NCBI GenBank assembly: GCA_026874595.1
Contig: CM049316.1
Location: forward strand, 61,015,676 to 61,079,675
DNA: 64,000 nt
Reading direction: 5' to 3'
Source: Sipunculus nudus
Lineage: Eukaryota > Annelida > Sipuncula > Golfingiida > Sipunculidae
Part shown: piece by piece, positions 1 through 10,683 of the stretch
Layout: each line of letters starts with the position of its first letter
How positions within the stretch are numbered: position 1 is the stretch's first letter
Program-made: the position numbers and the translations under genes
Notes under the pieces: generated by a model
Databases searched by the model: none
What the model was told of the DNA's origin: nothing
The model's input: the letters and a program-made list of their open reading frames with translations, nothing else

Positions 1-324
1 AAAGGTGTCCTCGTTTCCTTGTCTGCCGTGCCGGTACCACAAGGGAATTTGAAGGAGCCTCTGTTCAAAAGCAAAATGTACATTCCCTTATTTCATCCAA
101 CCGACGGGAGATTATATTGGCGGCCTGTCCTTTATATGACGGAAACATTGTCTCACCTTGAATGACGGCAATACCAAAAGGAAATTAGATTATGTCAACC
201 TGTACGGTGGTTGTTACTTGCTTTGTGAGTTGAAGTTAAATAATTTGCTTGGCGGATATGATGTGATGTCCAGTTGGCACTGAAATACGTTCTTAGCAGT
301 AAGCATCTCTGGAATTTCCAACCT

Positions 325-359
<35 letters not shown>

Positions 360-396
360 GCCTCTCTTTCTGTCTGTCTCTCTGTCTGTCTGTCTG

Positions 397-434
<38 letters not shown>

Positions 435-571
435 AGATGTGTCTATTTGCCCCCCCCCCCTCTATGAATGCCTGGCTCTTTGTTTATTTGTCTCTTTCTT
501 CTTTGTTTCTCTGTCTGTCTGTCTCTCTCTCTCTCAGTCTTTGTCTGTCTCTCTCTGTCTATCTGTCCGTC

Positions 572-617
<46 letters not shown>
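325..617. repeat. CT / TCTG microsatellite
   Basis: Alternating (CT)n and (TCTG)n blocks at about 325-434 and 505-617, separated by about 70 bp that includes a short C tract. Low-complexity Ser/Leu-rich frames across it are artefacts. Confidence 0.95.
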
Positions 618-622
<5 letters not shown>

Positions 623-1468
623 ATCCACAAATGTGTTTTGTTTCCTCAGGAGTATAATTACTACTCAATGCTAAGGATTCTCAAGTCCCAAAGTACACTT
701 ATTTAAAAGTATTTCTTTATATCTGAAGAATCATTGAACCAGCTTCTTTCACCCAGTTCCAGACACGGACATCCGAACATCACAGATTCTTTTAACCAAA
801 TAATTGGCACCTCTGCATACTTGCGTGTTGTCAGCAAAGCCTTCTGAATAAAGTCCAGGACGTTGAGATACCAGTGGTCAGGGGACGGTAAAGCTTTTCT
901 GCTCTATAGTTAAGGTTTTAGTAATAGTTAAAGCCAGGTATTAAATATGATTGGCAAGAGTATAATGTCAGCATTCGCTGTGGGACCTTCAGTTAACTCA
1001 TATGAAGAAGTGCGCCATTCTAAAGAGGGGCGATATTGAAGCGAAAATGAAGATGTCGCATTTTAGTTGCTCATGGATAAGAGCATAATATTTGAAAATT
1101 ACATTGGTTAGGAAGAATTTAGGAAAGTTTCAGATAAGAATTCAAACCATATTTTATGGCATTGTGACATTTATATACAACTTGTTGAGTGCCTTGTGAG
1201 AAAAGCATACGCCACATAGTACCAGGCCCCCTATGTATAGAAATATTCCTAAATAGTGGCATTGCATTACAACCATGTATTTTTATGTTTACAGAAACCG
1301 GTGCTTTAAAGCACTTTAATGAGTAATAAGTTTTTTTGTGGAATGGAACATTTCAAGAGATGTTATTCAAGTTTATGTTAAGGTTAAAGGTCAAAAGCAA
1401 ACAAAGGTTTCATGTTTGGTTATGAAATGGATTGTTTGTTGATTATAAGAAATATAAAGAATTCCATG

Positions 1469-1675
1469 TGGGAGGTCCCTATAGTGGAATGCTCCGATAA
1501 CCGTTTTTGCAACGACTTAATCTGCCTTTATTCCCAGGTTCATTCGTGCATAACTGACTCTACATTCGTGATTATTCTTGGATGACCTTCCTTGATGACG
1601 ATCATGTCCACACCAAACCTAATCGAATCTTTATTGGCCCATTCCCAAAATGCAATGAAAAATTTCATGAGATTC
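1469..1675 (+). repeat. Repeat family A, copy 1
   Basis: Diverged copy of the family whose core reads TTTGTGAATATTCCTTGATG, then GATCCACACCAAAATCTAAT. It stops abruptly after ATGAGATTC, where SINE-B sequence begins. Confidence 0.7.
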
Positions 1676-1932
1676 AGCCGAGGCGGTTAGATTATTCACG
1701 GTAGGCCCCAACACAGGGTGAGCGCTCTGCAGGCTTAATGGAAAGGCCATACCCAACGGCTGTGTTACAATCACAAATGAGTGTGCCCTTTGGGAATATG
1801 GCCCAGCAAAGGGAGACACATGGGTCGCTTGTTAAGTCCTGAGTCCGAAACCGGAATGGAATTCTGAAGGTGTACATATATTCAGTTACGCTAGCACAAA
1901 AAAAATGTCGTTTACCTTCAACAACAAAAAAT
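1676..1932 (+). repeat. SINE family B, 5'-truncated copy
   Basis: Begins at AGCCGAGGCGGT, internal to the SINE, so the tRNA-like head is missing. It keeps the body and the A-rich tail after the GGTTACCTC-like motif. Confidence 0.65.
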
Positions 1933-2171
1933 GTTAAAAGTACAAATAACACGAAATGAACCAAAATCCTATTAGATAGTGAATAGAGATTATATTGATG
2001 GAGGATGCTACCCAGGTTTTATTAGTACAGATATCTACTGAGGACAACTCGGAAGGATTCTAGCCTTGGGTGTACATAGAGCCGCCATGGTAACATTTCT
2101 GGAAAAGTCGTGTCAAGTCCAGGCAAACTGCATAGGAAAACTTGAAAAATGCATTATAAGGAAAACATTGT

Positions 2172-2455
2172 TGGATGCTCCCAAAACCCTGTTTGCATTC
2201 ACTTATTCGGCCCATATTTACGAGTATAGGTAACTGTACATTTGTGAATATTCCTTCATGACGTTACAGGATCCAGATCATGTGCTGGATCCACACTGAA
2301 ATCTAATCGGCAAATTCTCGTAATGCTTTGAAAATTTCATGAGATTCCGTTCATGATTGCATGAATTATGCTGTGAACTAAGGCACACACACACGAACAT
2401 ACGCATGAACAGGGATGAACGCATACCCTCCAGGCGGAGGCAAATATCATGTACG
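2172..2455 (+). repeat. Repeat family A, copy 2
   Basis: Runs from CCCAAAACCCTGTTTGCATT through the GGATCC core, TTTCATGAGATTCCGTTCAT and a short CA run, to a GGCGGAGGCAAAT end. It is among the more complete copies. Confidence 0.75.
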
Positions 2456-3049
2456 TGTTTGATGATGTCTTCACCTCTGTTGATGCAGTTTGAAAACAAG
2501 TGTTATCTGAAAAATATATATTTTACAAAAATCTCTCTTTGAAAATGAAAAAAAATCCCCAATAATTTTGTATTACTGAGAACTGAAATAGGGACATTTC
2601 CATGTTTTCTCGGAATCGTTGTTTACGTTAAACTTTTTACGCTTTAACATAAATAGCGTTCACACTTGCATAATTGCATTTTGTATATTTGTGTATTTTC
2701 ACGTCATTGGTAATTTTAACTGAGAACAAGGCACTGGATTAAAAAGTAATTATTATTATTAAAGCTCTGTCTGTGAATTTGGAGATACCGCATATGATAA
2801 TTTCCATTTTGAATTGCTTTAAAGATATTTCTTCGACTACACATTTGCTTCAATATTTAACCCTTTTCAGACTGGACGTTTTTTAATGCGCATAAGCAAT
2901 ATAAGGTTATAACTTAAACTACAGACTGGACACATCAGTTAATCATTGTGTCAATGACACACCAAAAATGAGCTTAAGATCATTTCTTCATATACGAGTT
3001 CTTAAAGTGGTCCATATCGATATCTGACGTCTATGAACTATAGATAAAC

Positions 3050-3450
3050 CCTTGAACTGTCTTTAAAGTCGGCAAGAAAACACGGACCCTTTGTATACAC
3101 GCTGTTCGTTTTGTTTAATATATCCAAGTGCTTATAACATGTCGCCAAAATAATCCAAAAGTATTCACCAAAGAAATCTAACCGCAACCAGAGTTTTACA
3201 AATGGCGTTTTGTAACTGGTGACCTTTCAGCCTTCGCTAATATGTAACCAACTACCTTCAATTGCAAGGTTTTTGTCTGTTTGTCAAAATGGAGGCATGT
3301 ACCGTTTACTAACAGCTTGTAGATAAACATGGTAATAAATGTGTGACGAAGGCATTGTAAGAACTTTTCTTCCCGGGCATTTTACTTACAGTTCATTAAT
3401 TTGTAGGCAGGTTAAGCCAGAAATTACATGAATTCTACAGATAAGGCAGG
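3050..3450 (+). repeat. Repeat family C, copy 1
   Basis: Shares CTGTTCGTTTTGTTTAATAT, AACAGCTTGTAGATAAACA and CAGATAAGGCA blocks with copies at 7225, 26636, 31188, 41940/43058 and 61172. Confidence 0.7.
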
Positions 3451-3512
3451 TGCACAGCTGGCTTTAATAATGGATTTAGGCAGGTGAATAGCTGGCTTTA
3501 AAAGTTGATTTA
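3445..3512 (+). repeat. 34-bp tandem duplication
   Basis: Two imperfect head-to-tail units, each starting GGCAGGTG, containing AGCTGGCTTTA and ending GATTTA. Confidence 0.85.
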
Positions 3513-4350
3513 TTTATTTTTTCCCCTAAGTGATGCATAACTTTGCCCTGCACCTATAACTTTGTATCTAACACCGGCTATATTGACAGACGATGCTGCG
3601 AAATAATAGGTCCCAAAATTTCAATCAATGCATCTTCTTATAAGATGTTTCCTAACATCTAAATCACCTTAACTGAACTTTATTTAAAATATCACACACA
3701 TTCACACGCATCACCACTACATTAATATAACAAGTTGGTCAGCTACGATTTCCCAAAACCTTTATTACAAGATAACAGGAAAGATGAAAATACGAAAAAA
3801 ATAGCTGGTCACTTAATGTAAACACATGATGTCAACACTTGTTATCAAAATACTTGAATATCATAATATACATAAACAGCAAAACTTGTTGTACATATTT
3901 CATTCTTACACATACAATTGATGTGTATCAGGCAAAATACCCTGGCCAATATGATATTTTAAAATGTGTATTAAAATAATTTTTTGTAAGACAGAGTAGA
4001 AATACATGTGGTCTGCATGTGCCTTATAATAACCATTTATATTATATTTTGGCATAAAGTGGAACGTAAAGTTTCACACTGTCAGAAGTGTGCTTTGTCT
4101 GCAGGTTTCCTATATGCGCCATGATTTCACGAATTTCCAATAAGAGGAATATCTAAATAAAAAATTAAAAGGTCAATTACTTTAGCTTCAGAATTCAACG
4201 TCGTAGACCCCTATTTGTAAAGTCCATTATCTACGAGTAAGTTAGACATTTAAGGCGTGGAAGTCTCGTTCAATCGTTTTCCACTTGCAGAGGAAAAAGT
4301 GAGATTGAAACCAACTCAGAAATTCTGGTACACCGAAAAAAAGAATTGCA

Positions 4351-4732
4351 TCAACAGCCGGATGGAAAAATTGTAATACCTGTATATTGGCCGGTTTTAC
4401 CCTGTAAACTGGAATTATTACTGTATCCGATTTCAGAATGTTTTGTGTGATAAATAGTGTTTTGTATCTGCATTTCCACGTCGCCTTGGTTTGTCATCAG
4501 CCTAGTTTTCACCCTTCAAGTTTGACGCCTCCTGAATCCTTACCGATGAAATCTTTCTGTAGGTGATGTCGCCTGCGTTTTGATACTGATGGTTTGTAAC
4601 AAACTGCTGTGGCGTATTTGCCGTGCTAACGCTTAGTTTCGAATCAATCCAGACAGCAGGGCCTCCGCCAGACAGGAGCACAATGTAATTGTCAAACCAA
4701 TTCGTTCTTAAATGTCCATTGCAACCAATGTT
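4351..4732 (-). pseudogene. Coding-like relic of unknown protein, two abutting frames
   Basis: On the minus strand, 4732 down to 4502 is open for 76 codons. It has a balanced, coding-looking composition (NGHLRTNWFDNYIVLLSGGG, then PAVWIDSKLSVSTANTPQQF and GDITYRKISSVRIQE) and ends in TAG. Another frame takes over at about 4516 and continues to a TGA at 4351-4353 with MTNQGDVEMQIQNTIYHT and SSLQGKTGQYTGITIFPSGC. The handover looks like one frameshift. The local GC content is visibly higher than in the flanks. There is no start Met and I see no clear splice acceptor, so this is either a decayed gene fragment or the last exon of an unseen neighbour. I do not recognise the family. Chance is not excluded. 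Confidence 0.35.
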
Positions 4733-4803
4733 TCAATTCAGTGATTCGTTGAGTTTCTCTCCTTCTTGTTTGAAGCATATATAATTAGACTTTTGTCATT
4801 TGG

Positions 4804-4809
4804 TTTAAT
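4804..4809 (-). promoter_or_regulatory. Possible poly(A) signal (ATTAAA) of the RGK gene
   Basis: On the minus strand ATTAAA lies about 600 nt downstream of the stop codon. It is the nearest variant signal I noticed. The first exact AATAAA on that strand is at 3761-3766. Such hexamers are common in AT-rich DNA, so this is weak. Confidence 0.2.
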
Positions 4810-5411
4810 ATTTTAGTTATTTATAGGATTTCTAATTGCACTTATTTTGAATTATCTGCGTTTTTTTTAAGAGCAACAGTTAACAAAGCCATTATTTCAG
4901 AAATATAAACACTACCTGATTTATACCTTTTTTTCCCTGGAGAAATTCGTGCTGGCGTAATTGTTAGAACGCTTGACATTTGAAACTTCAAGTTTGGCAG
5001 TTCGCGTACTCTTCGGACCGTATTCCGCGCCAAGCCCTCTGGCCAAGATCGTTACCACAGGGTTCGCTCTCTTAATCAGTGTGCGCGGGTATTGCACGGC
5101 GCATACGTCAGGCAAATATTGATGAAAGATCTTTCTGGTGAATTTTATGGCTTAGTATTTTGTACGCACTCTCTGAAGCATTTGTCAATGATCAGCCACG
5201 TGATACAGCAAATGAAAGTGTAAATAATTGGAAACGGAAAACATCGATGACCTCAGAAAATAAACACAACGTTTATCTTTTCTCTGATATGCCACAAACG
5301 CGACTGAATGACGACTGATTCGGCACTCCCCGAATCCCCATTTTATCATAACTAAACTATGTACAAAATCCTTTTGGCATTTAACGATACTGAACACGAA
5401 ATACTAGATAA

Positions 5412-5680
5412 TTATGGCGCCATCAAATCGTCACAGGGCTTCGCGCCTGTTGTGCTCTTTAAGAATATTTTGTGGAGTAGCCCTCGCGCAGCTCCACGGA
5501 CGCATCCGGTGCTTGCCGCCGCGCAGATTGAGTGTTCCTCCGATAGGGGGCGTTCTATGTTCTTCGTGTTGAGTCGGATCTGACGAAGAATTCCGACAAG
5601 TAGTTCGTCTATGTTATGGTTCAATACGGCAGATACCTCGATGTATTTACAAGCGTGCATCATCGCTATCCTTTTGGCCT
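5412..5680 (-). CDS. RGK: RGK-family small GTPase, terminal exon with G5 and C-terminal tail
   Basis: Last coding exon, 269 nt including a TAA stop at 5412-5414. The acceptor is TTTTTACAG at 5681-5689. The split codon G|AG gives Glu, followed by AKRIAMMHACKYIEVSAVLN. EVSA is the G5-like motif (ETSA in most RGK proteins). HNIDELLVGILRQIRLN matches the family's last helix, H-N-(V/I)-x-x-L-(F/L)-x-G-(I/V)-x-R-Q-(I/V)-R-L. The tail is a short basic segment (VRGAARGLLHKIFLKS) and then GAKPCDDLMAP. RGK proteins lack a CAAX box and instead end in a conserved tail with an invariant Cys seven residues from the end (SKSCHDLSVL type). Here the Cys is kept, with six residues after it, but the final hydrophobic residues are changed. 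The spliced part in this window is 178 residues, against roughly 300 for vertebrate members, so the N-terminal third or more is missing from view. Confidence 0.92.
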
Positions 5681-6371
5681 CTGTAAAAATATTTTAAAAA
5701 ATAAAGAAATAATAAACAGAATATTTATTATACCTGAATTTTCAGATTATATTATTATTAACACAAAAAACATATTATTTATAAAAATACAAAAATGTAT
5801 GAAATGCGTATTGTATGAGCCTTGCAATAAAATATATAAAATAAATAAACATAATATTGTACTTGAATTTACAGAGAACATTCCTATTAATACAACAAAT
5901 ATATACTATTTGGTATATCCAACAATATGAAAATTTATATAGGAGATAAATACCTTGTTACATCCAATGTAATGTAAAACGAATTAACTAAAAAAGTATT
6001 ATTCTTTGATTTATGATCAGATTTCTATGATTTTTTAATAATAATAACTATTATAATTCAAGAACTATTAACAGGAGAACTTTTGCTTAAAGTTAGCCTC
6101 AGAATGTATATCAGTCTATAAACTAAAGACATTTTATTAAGTTGAGAGATGCCCTCGTGGCCATGAAGCGGGAGTACAATGATGGGATGCCTTTTATAAT
6201 CATTATCCATCCTCTTGTCACATTTGAGTGAATTTAGACTTTTTTCCTCGCAGAATGCACACATATACGTATATAATGACTATGACAAGCATAAAAATGA
6301 AAATCAATAGACAAGCAGGAGTTCGCTTATAGTCTAGACACCTTCTGGAAAAAAAGAGAATAAGATCGTAC
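5681..6371 (-). other. Last intron of the RGK gene (691 bp)
   Basis: Phase-1 intron between the G4 exon and the terminal exon, with a GTACGA donor and a TTTTTACAG acceptor. It is very AT-rich. The open frame readable on the plus strand at about 5616-5930 crosses the exon edge and is compositional. I see no recognisable repeat in it. Confidence 0.85.
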
Positions 6372-6558
6372 CTTCCACAGAAATTTCTCGGTTTCTAACT
6401 ATGTCACTTTTGTTTCCGACTAAAATGACAGCAGGGGCTTCTCTGGAGACCTCTTGCCGGATATGACGTAACAAGGTCACGGCCACTTCGAACGAATGTC
6501 CATCAACCAATGAGTAGACGATGACGTAAGCATCAGCCGGCTCTAGATATGTAGAACC
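6372..6558 (-). CDS. RGK: RGK-family small GTPase, internal exon with the G4 motif
   Basis: 187-nt internal exon, 62 codons plus one base of a split Glu codon. It has a T-rich acceptor (TTATTATTTTCAG) and a GTACGA donor. The peptide starts GSTYLEPADAYVIVYSLVDG and runs through the Ras-fold beta4 strand (DAYVIVYS), helix 3 with HSFEVAVTLLRHIRQ, then AVILVGNKSDIVRNREIS. VGNKSD is an exact G4 (NKxD) guanine-specificity motif, and the following R-x-R-E-I/V-S is the usual RGK extension. STY-E-P before the beta4 strand resembles invertebrate Rgk proteins more than vertebrate Rad, from memory of the family and not an alignment. It joins in phase 0 to 47820-47902 across a 41-kb intron and in phase 1 to 5412-5680 across 691 bp. 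No stops or frameshifts, so it looks functional. This is the most diagnostic exon of the gene. Confidence 0.92.
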
Positions 6559-6749
6559 CTGAAAATAATAAAATAAGTTTCACTTATAGTGTTATTGTAA
6601 ACCATTGAGCATAGCTTCGAAATTTACGAATGACTGTTTCCTGGTTTTCTGCTTACAAGGAGTCTTTTTGTCCATAACCGAAATTACCTTTGTTATCAAA
6701 ATTACCATATATACCAGTACTCCTCGGCTAACGGCCGGAAGAATAAATA

Positions 6750-6954
6750 CAGAAGCGGACCCGGGGGAGGGGGGGGGGGGGGGCTTTTTTTCATACGCTG
6801 CAACCTTTTTAAGGGTCTATGACAAAGGTTTGCGACCTGGACCCCCCCCCCTAGCTTTTCCTGATATAGGAACCTTTTTTTTAGGTTATTCATTAGTCCT
6901 CCTGGGTTGGACCCCCCCCCCCTCCTTTTTTCCTAAATTCTTGATCCACCCCTG
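6750..6954. mobile_element. Palindromic non-autonomous DNA transposon E1
   Basis: Starts CAGAAGCGGACCCGG and ends TTGATCCACCCCTG, with G and C tracts placed inside each end. It is flanked by AAATA and AACTA, 4 of 5 matching. Same family as 23406-23613 and 32812-33012. Confidence 0.75.
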
Positions 6955-7224
6955 AACTAGTTGTATGCTATCGCCAAGCGATCACTTGAAGCCTAGCAAA
7001 TGGGGAATCCGTTGTGGAGTGTACAATCTTAGAAATAAGTTCAAGGAGTAAAAATAAGTATCAGGTGAAAAACTGTCACGTATGACTAAAATTGTGCCCA
7101 AAGGTCAGTTTTTGAAAATTAGCCATACTAGAGATCTAGTACAAAAGAAAGATAAGAAAGAAAGTGTAATTGATAGTTTTACACCCTGAGGGACCTAATA
7201 TGTCCACCCCCAACCTTTATAAAC

Positions 7225-7531
7225 TTAAGGTAATCCCTTGGAGCTTTTATAAAAATAGACGGGAAAACGTGGATATCACTGCACACAGGCTGCTTGTTTT
7301 GTTTATATTTTATTATATTTGTTGGCCCGCAAAATTTCAAAAATTAAAAAAAAGCCATCTGGCGGTATTTTTTGCAATTAGTCACCTTTCTTCCTCCGCA
7401 TATATTCGACCTACCACCTTAGGTTACATGTGTTTCCCGTTTGTCAAGATTGCTGTGTTTACAAACACGTTGTTGATAAACAAGTTCATACATCCTTCAC
7501 GGAGACTTTATAAGAACGTTTCATAAGCAGA
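7225..7531 (+). repeat. Repeat family C, copy 2
   Basis: Contains GCTTGTTTTGTTTATATTTT, ACCACCTTAGGTTACATG and GTTGATAAACAAG blocks in the same order as copy 1. It is diverged and interrupted by AT-rich stretches. Confidence 0.65.
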
Positions 7532-7644
7532 ATTACCCTTAGATCATAACATTAATCACAGAAATCACAAAAATTCTTTTTCAAAAGGTAGGTGAATGGG
7601 CACTTTAATGTAAAAATAAACTAGTCAACCAATATAAGCCTCCT

Positions 7645-7690
7645 TACGAGAGGGGTGGGGTTCGACATACGAGAGGGGTGGGGTTCGACA
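7645..7690 (+). repeat. Perfect 23-bp tandem duplication
   Basis: Two identical adjacent units beginning TACGAGAGGGGTGGGG and ending TTCGACA. Their identity implies a recent origin, or an assembly duplication. Confidence 0.95.
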
Positions 7691-10347
7691 TAACGTGTAT
7701 GATCGTGGAATTCTGTTAAACCCGCCATTGCCTCATGATGAGGGTATAGCAGGGTATAGGCTTTCTATTACAGATATAAAATACATAATAAACAACAGAT
7801 ACCGTCCATTTTATTTGAATAGTTTGTCACCGGCAAATAGATATTAATTATTTCCCATTATTATGTAATTTTTGGAATTCAGTAATGACATCCTTTATTT
7901 TCCGACATGTTAGCTACATTTCACATACCGGTACTTAGTAGTTTCTTGCAATATTTTCTCCTTTCATTTTACATTTGGGTTTACGTACGTTTATAGAGCA
8001 CATGCCAAGAGAGGCATATTTATTTCCATATCGAAACAAGATCTGTCTCCATTCGAGTCGGTGATCCAAAGAAAACTTATGTCATTGTTGCTGATATGGG
8101 TGATGGTTTTATGTGGCTGGTATGGTAAAAAAAAACAACGTACACGATAAGGCACTCGGGTTTATGGTAGTTTTTTTCAGATAAATGAAAATTGATATTG
8201 GCGACATCGCAAGGAATTAGCCAGAAATTAAATTTACAAATAGCACGCACTAAAGGAAGAACCGCAAATAGATCTGCTCATTGCAAAAAAAAAATAAAAA
8301 ATAAATAAATAGCCTTTCATATATATTTACTTCAAGACTAAATTTCCAGCACTCAAATAAAGGAAATTACAAGGTCCTGAACCCTTTTATCAACGGGCAG
8401 TGAGGCATTCGTGTGAAATATGGCCAGTATTGGCAAAAACGTAAATGATCATGATGTAGGTCTATAGTGCATTTGCAATTATTATTAAAATAATGTATCA
8501 AGTATATCGCAGTACAGTACGGTATATTGTACTTTTTATTTCAATCTTTTATTCCTTTTCTCTAGTTCTCAGAAGTTTAAGGGAGATGTAGGTAAGCAGG
8601 TACTGGTACATTTAGAGGTCTATCATTTTGGTTTCAGAAACTGAGTGGGGGTACTGAAAAATTATAAATGTTGTTTTCCAAAAGGGTCGGACATATCCAA
8701 GAGACATTTCAAAGCAAAGTTCGTGGAAATCAGTCAAGCAATTTTTGGGTTATCATTGGTTGCTACTAAAATGTGTAAAATAAAACGTGATCCCACGACA
8801 GACGTAAACTCAGTGCAGGCTTCTACCACGAACATGCAGTGGAAAGGTCAGTGAGCTGTCAATTAGATATATAATTTGCCGCCAACCTCTCCTAAAGTTG
8901 CAACACAGCGACAGTCTTATCAGCTGAATCGACTGGGCCAGGCTTATGCTAACAGTGAAGCAGACATTCAAACATCGGTTGAAAACATGATCATCTCAGC
9001 AGAGGTAATATATCTATCATATGAGACAATATCTCATATGGACATAGACTATCCCCGCCAACCTCGACCATTCACAGACATACAGTTCCTTCATAAATTG
9101 TAGATGATAGTTCAACGAAGAAGACCAAACCTCTTCACTAAGCAATGCAATCAGTCATATGCTCCCTCTAGGATAGAAACAGCTGAAGAATGAAGCTCGC
9201 TAAGCTTGAAGCGAGTGATTAAAATGTGTTTTCTTGTGGATTATCGGCTTAAAAGTCCATTAATAATGTAAAAGGGTTGCCTCAATATGACCCGATAAAG
9301 GAAGATCCAATTAGTGACATTCTGTCGCATAATATCCTGCACCGTAAGACATTAATCTTATTAATTGGATGACCACAAGCGTACACGAATATTTTTTTTA
9401 AACAACAAAGTAAAAAAAGATAAACAATTGCAAGGTGAATAATACACACAATCCACGTACATGACTTAAAATGTGCATTTCATATGTAAGAATATTTTCT
9501 TAAAATCATTTTATCAGAATCTTATGCAGGTTAAAATCTGGTTCTTTTCAAAATCGAATCGAAAATGTGGAGTCGGGGTTCGCGCCAATCACGTTGACTC
9601 CATCCAGCTGGGGCGCGATCGGCTCCCTCGGCAACCACAAAGGTTTAGAAAAGTTCGTTTCCAGGTATTTGGCTTCCAAATATTGTACGGAGAAATAGAA
9701 GCGAAGTCTTTGAATGTATTTGTAGATGCCACACCAAGCCAAGCGCAAAGGTATCCATGACATCTTCCCAGCTATGTTAGCTTCAGAACCCCAGCACCGA
9801 TGTCAAGATAAGAAGTCGGACGAGCCCGGAGAGCAGCAGCCATGCGGGGTGAAAATAGTAACGCTTGCTTGACACACCTTACTGATCGTTGGACATACCC
9901 AGATCCATGAATTTCATACAAATTGGGTGGGGAATCTATGCAAATGAACCTCTCCAGTTCAAAAGTAGTGACTTTCCAGTATAAACCCTCATTTTCACCA
10001 AATAAAAATCCTTCCCTTCATACATCGCAGTGATTACCACCATGCCAGATTCCTATTGGCTGATACAACCGGATGACACAAAGATCGCGGGTGGAGAAAA
10101 AGCACTGTCTCATTTTATTTATCGTTCATAATAATAATTCAGTACTGTTGGCCCCAATGGTGTCTAAGCACCAGTGTCAACTGCATTAAGTAGGGGTTAT
10201 ATGGTGTCTTTATGCTACACAATAAATATGTGCTCAAACGTATTTGAACAGTTTTTGCCAACGATCCGTGAGGTAAACTCCTCCGTACCACGTTGTACAA
10301 CTTGTGTCAATCAAGCAGTACTAGTTGTACCTAGAGTAAAGCCATAA
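7691..10347. other. Intronic AT-rich stretch
   Basis: Apart from the GC-richer island at 9548-9860 I see nothing identifiable. Short frames at 8645-9103 carry no recognisable motif. Confidence 0.4.
9548..9763 (-). other. GC-richer open frame inside the giant intron, unknown
   Basis: A 71-codon frame starting with ATG in a locally GC-richer island (about 9560-9860) within AT-rich intron. It includes QYLEAKYLETNFSKPLWLPR and PQLDGVNVIGANPDSTF. It is on the same strand as RGK but has no GTPase motif, and I recognise no family. It could be an old exon-like fragment, an untranslated exon, a conserved regulatory island or chance. Confidence 0.15.
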
Positions 10348-10683
10348 GGCCAAAATAAAAAAAGGTATGGTTCTCAGGCACTTTTTTTCATAAATCAATG
10401 CGGGCGGGCGCTTTTTTTTTATTTTAAATTTTTTGGTATGTTTCGATAAAAATGTCAAATGATAAGGGAAAAGCATGAAAATAACAGTTTTATTTTGCTA
10501 AATCAGTAAAGCACTACTAAACAAAGGAAATTGTATGGTTTTATCTTCTTGAAAGAAATGTCGGAGCGGCAGCAGCTCAAAATTGGAAAGTTTTTATTGA
10601 AAATCAAAATAAAAATTGTTGATGCGAGGGTTTAAAATTGATGCGGGCGGTGCCTGAGAACCATACCTTTTATTTTTTTGGCC
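10348..10683. mobile_element. Harbinger-like MITE with 34-bp TIRs (336 bp)
   Basis: TIRs at 10348-10381 and 10650-10683 start GGCCAAAA, contain GGTATGGTTCTCAGGCAC and match at 32 of 34 positions. TAA flanks both ends (10345-10347 and 10684-10686), fitting the TWA target of PIF/Harbinger elements. No coding capacity. A GCGGGCGG motif sits just inside each TIR in direct orientation. Confidence 0.85.

Larger units (their letters stand above)
1..4350. other. Downstream flank of the RGK gene
   Basis: Holds the CT microsatellite (325-617), repeat-A copies (1469-1675, 2172-2455), a SINE fragment (1676-1932), a repeat-C copy (3050-3450) and a 34-bp duplication (3445-3512). The rest (618-1468, 2456-3049, 3513-4350) is AT-rich with nothing I can identify. 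Confidence 0.5.

Noticed and set aside
274-706. Ser/Leu-rich frames of 68-127 codons
   Set aside because: They are translations of a CT/TCTG microsatellite in several frames.
6605-6955. Frames with Gly or Pro runs
   Set aside because: They read through the G and C tracts of palindromic element E1; the same holds at 23468-23740, 32679-32894 and 62056-62388.
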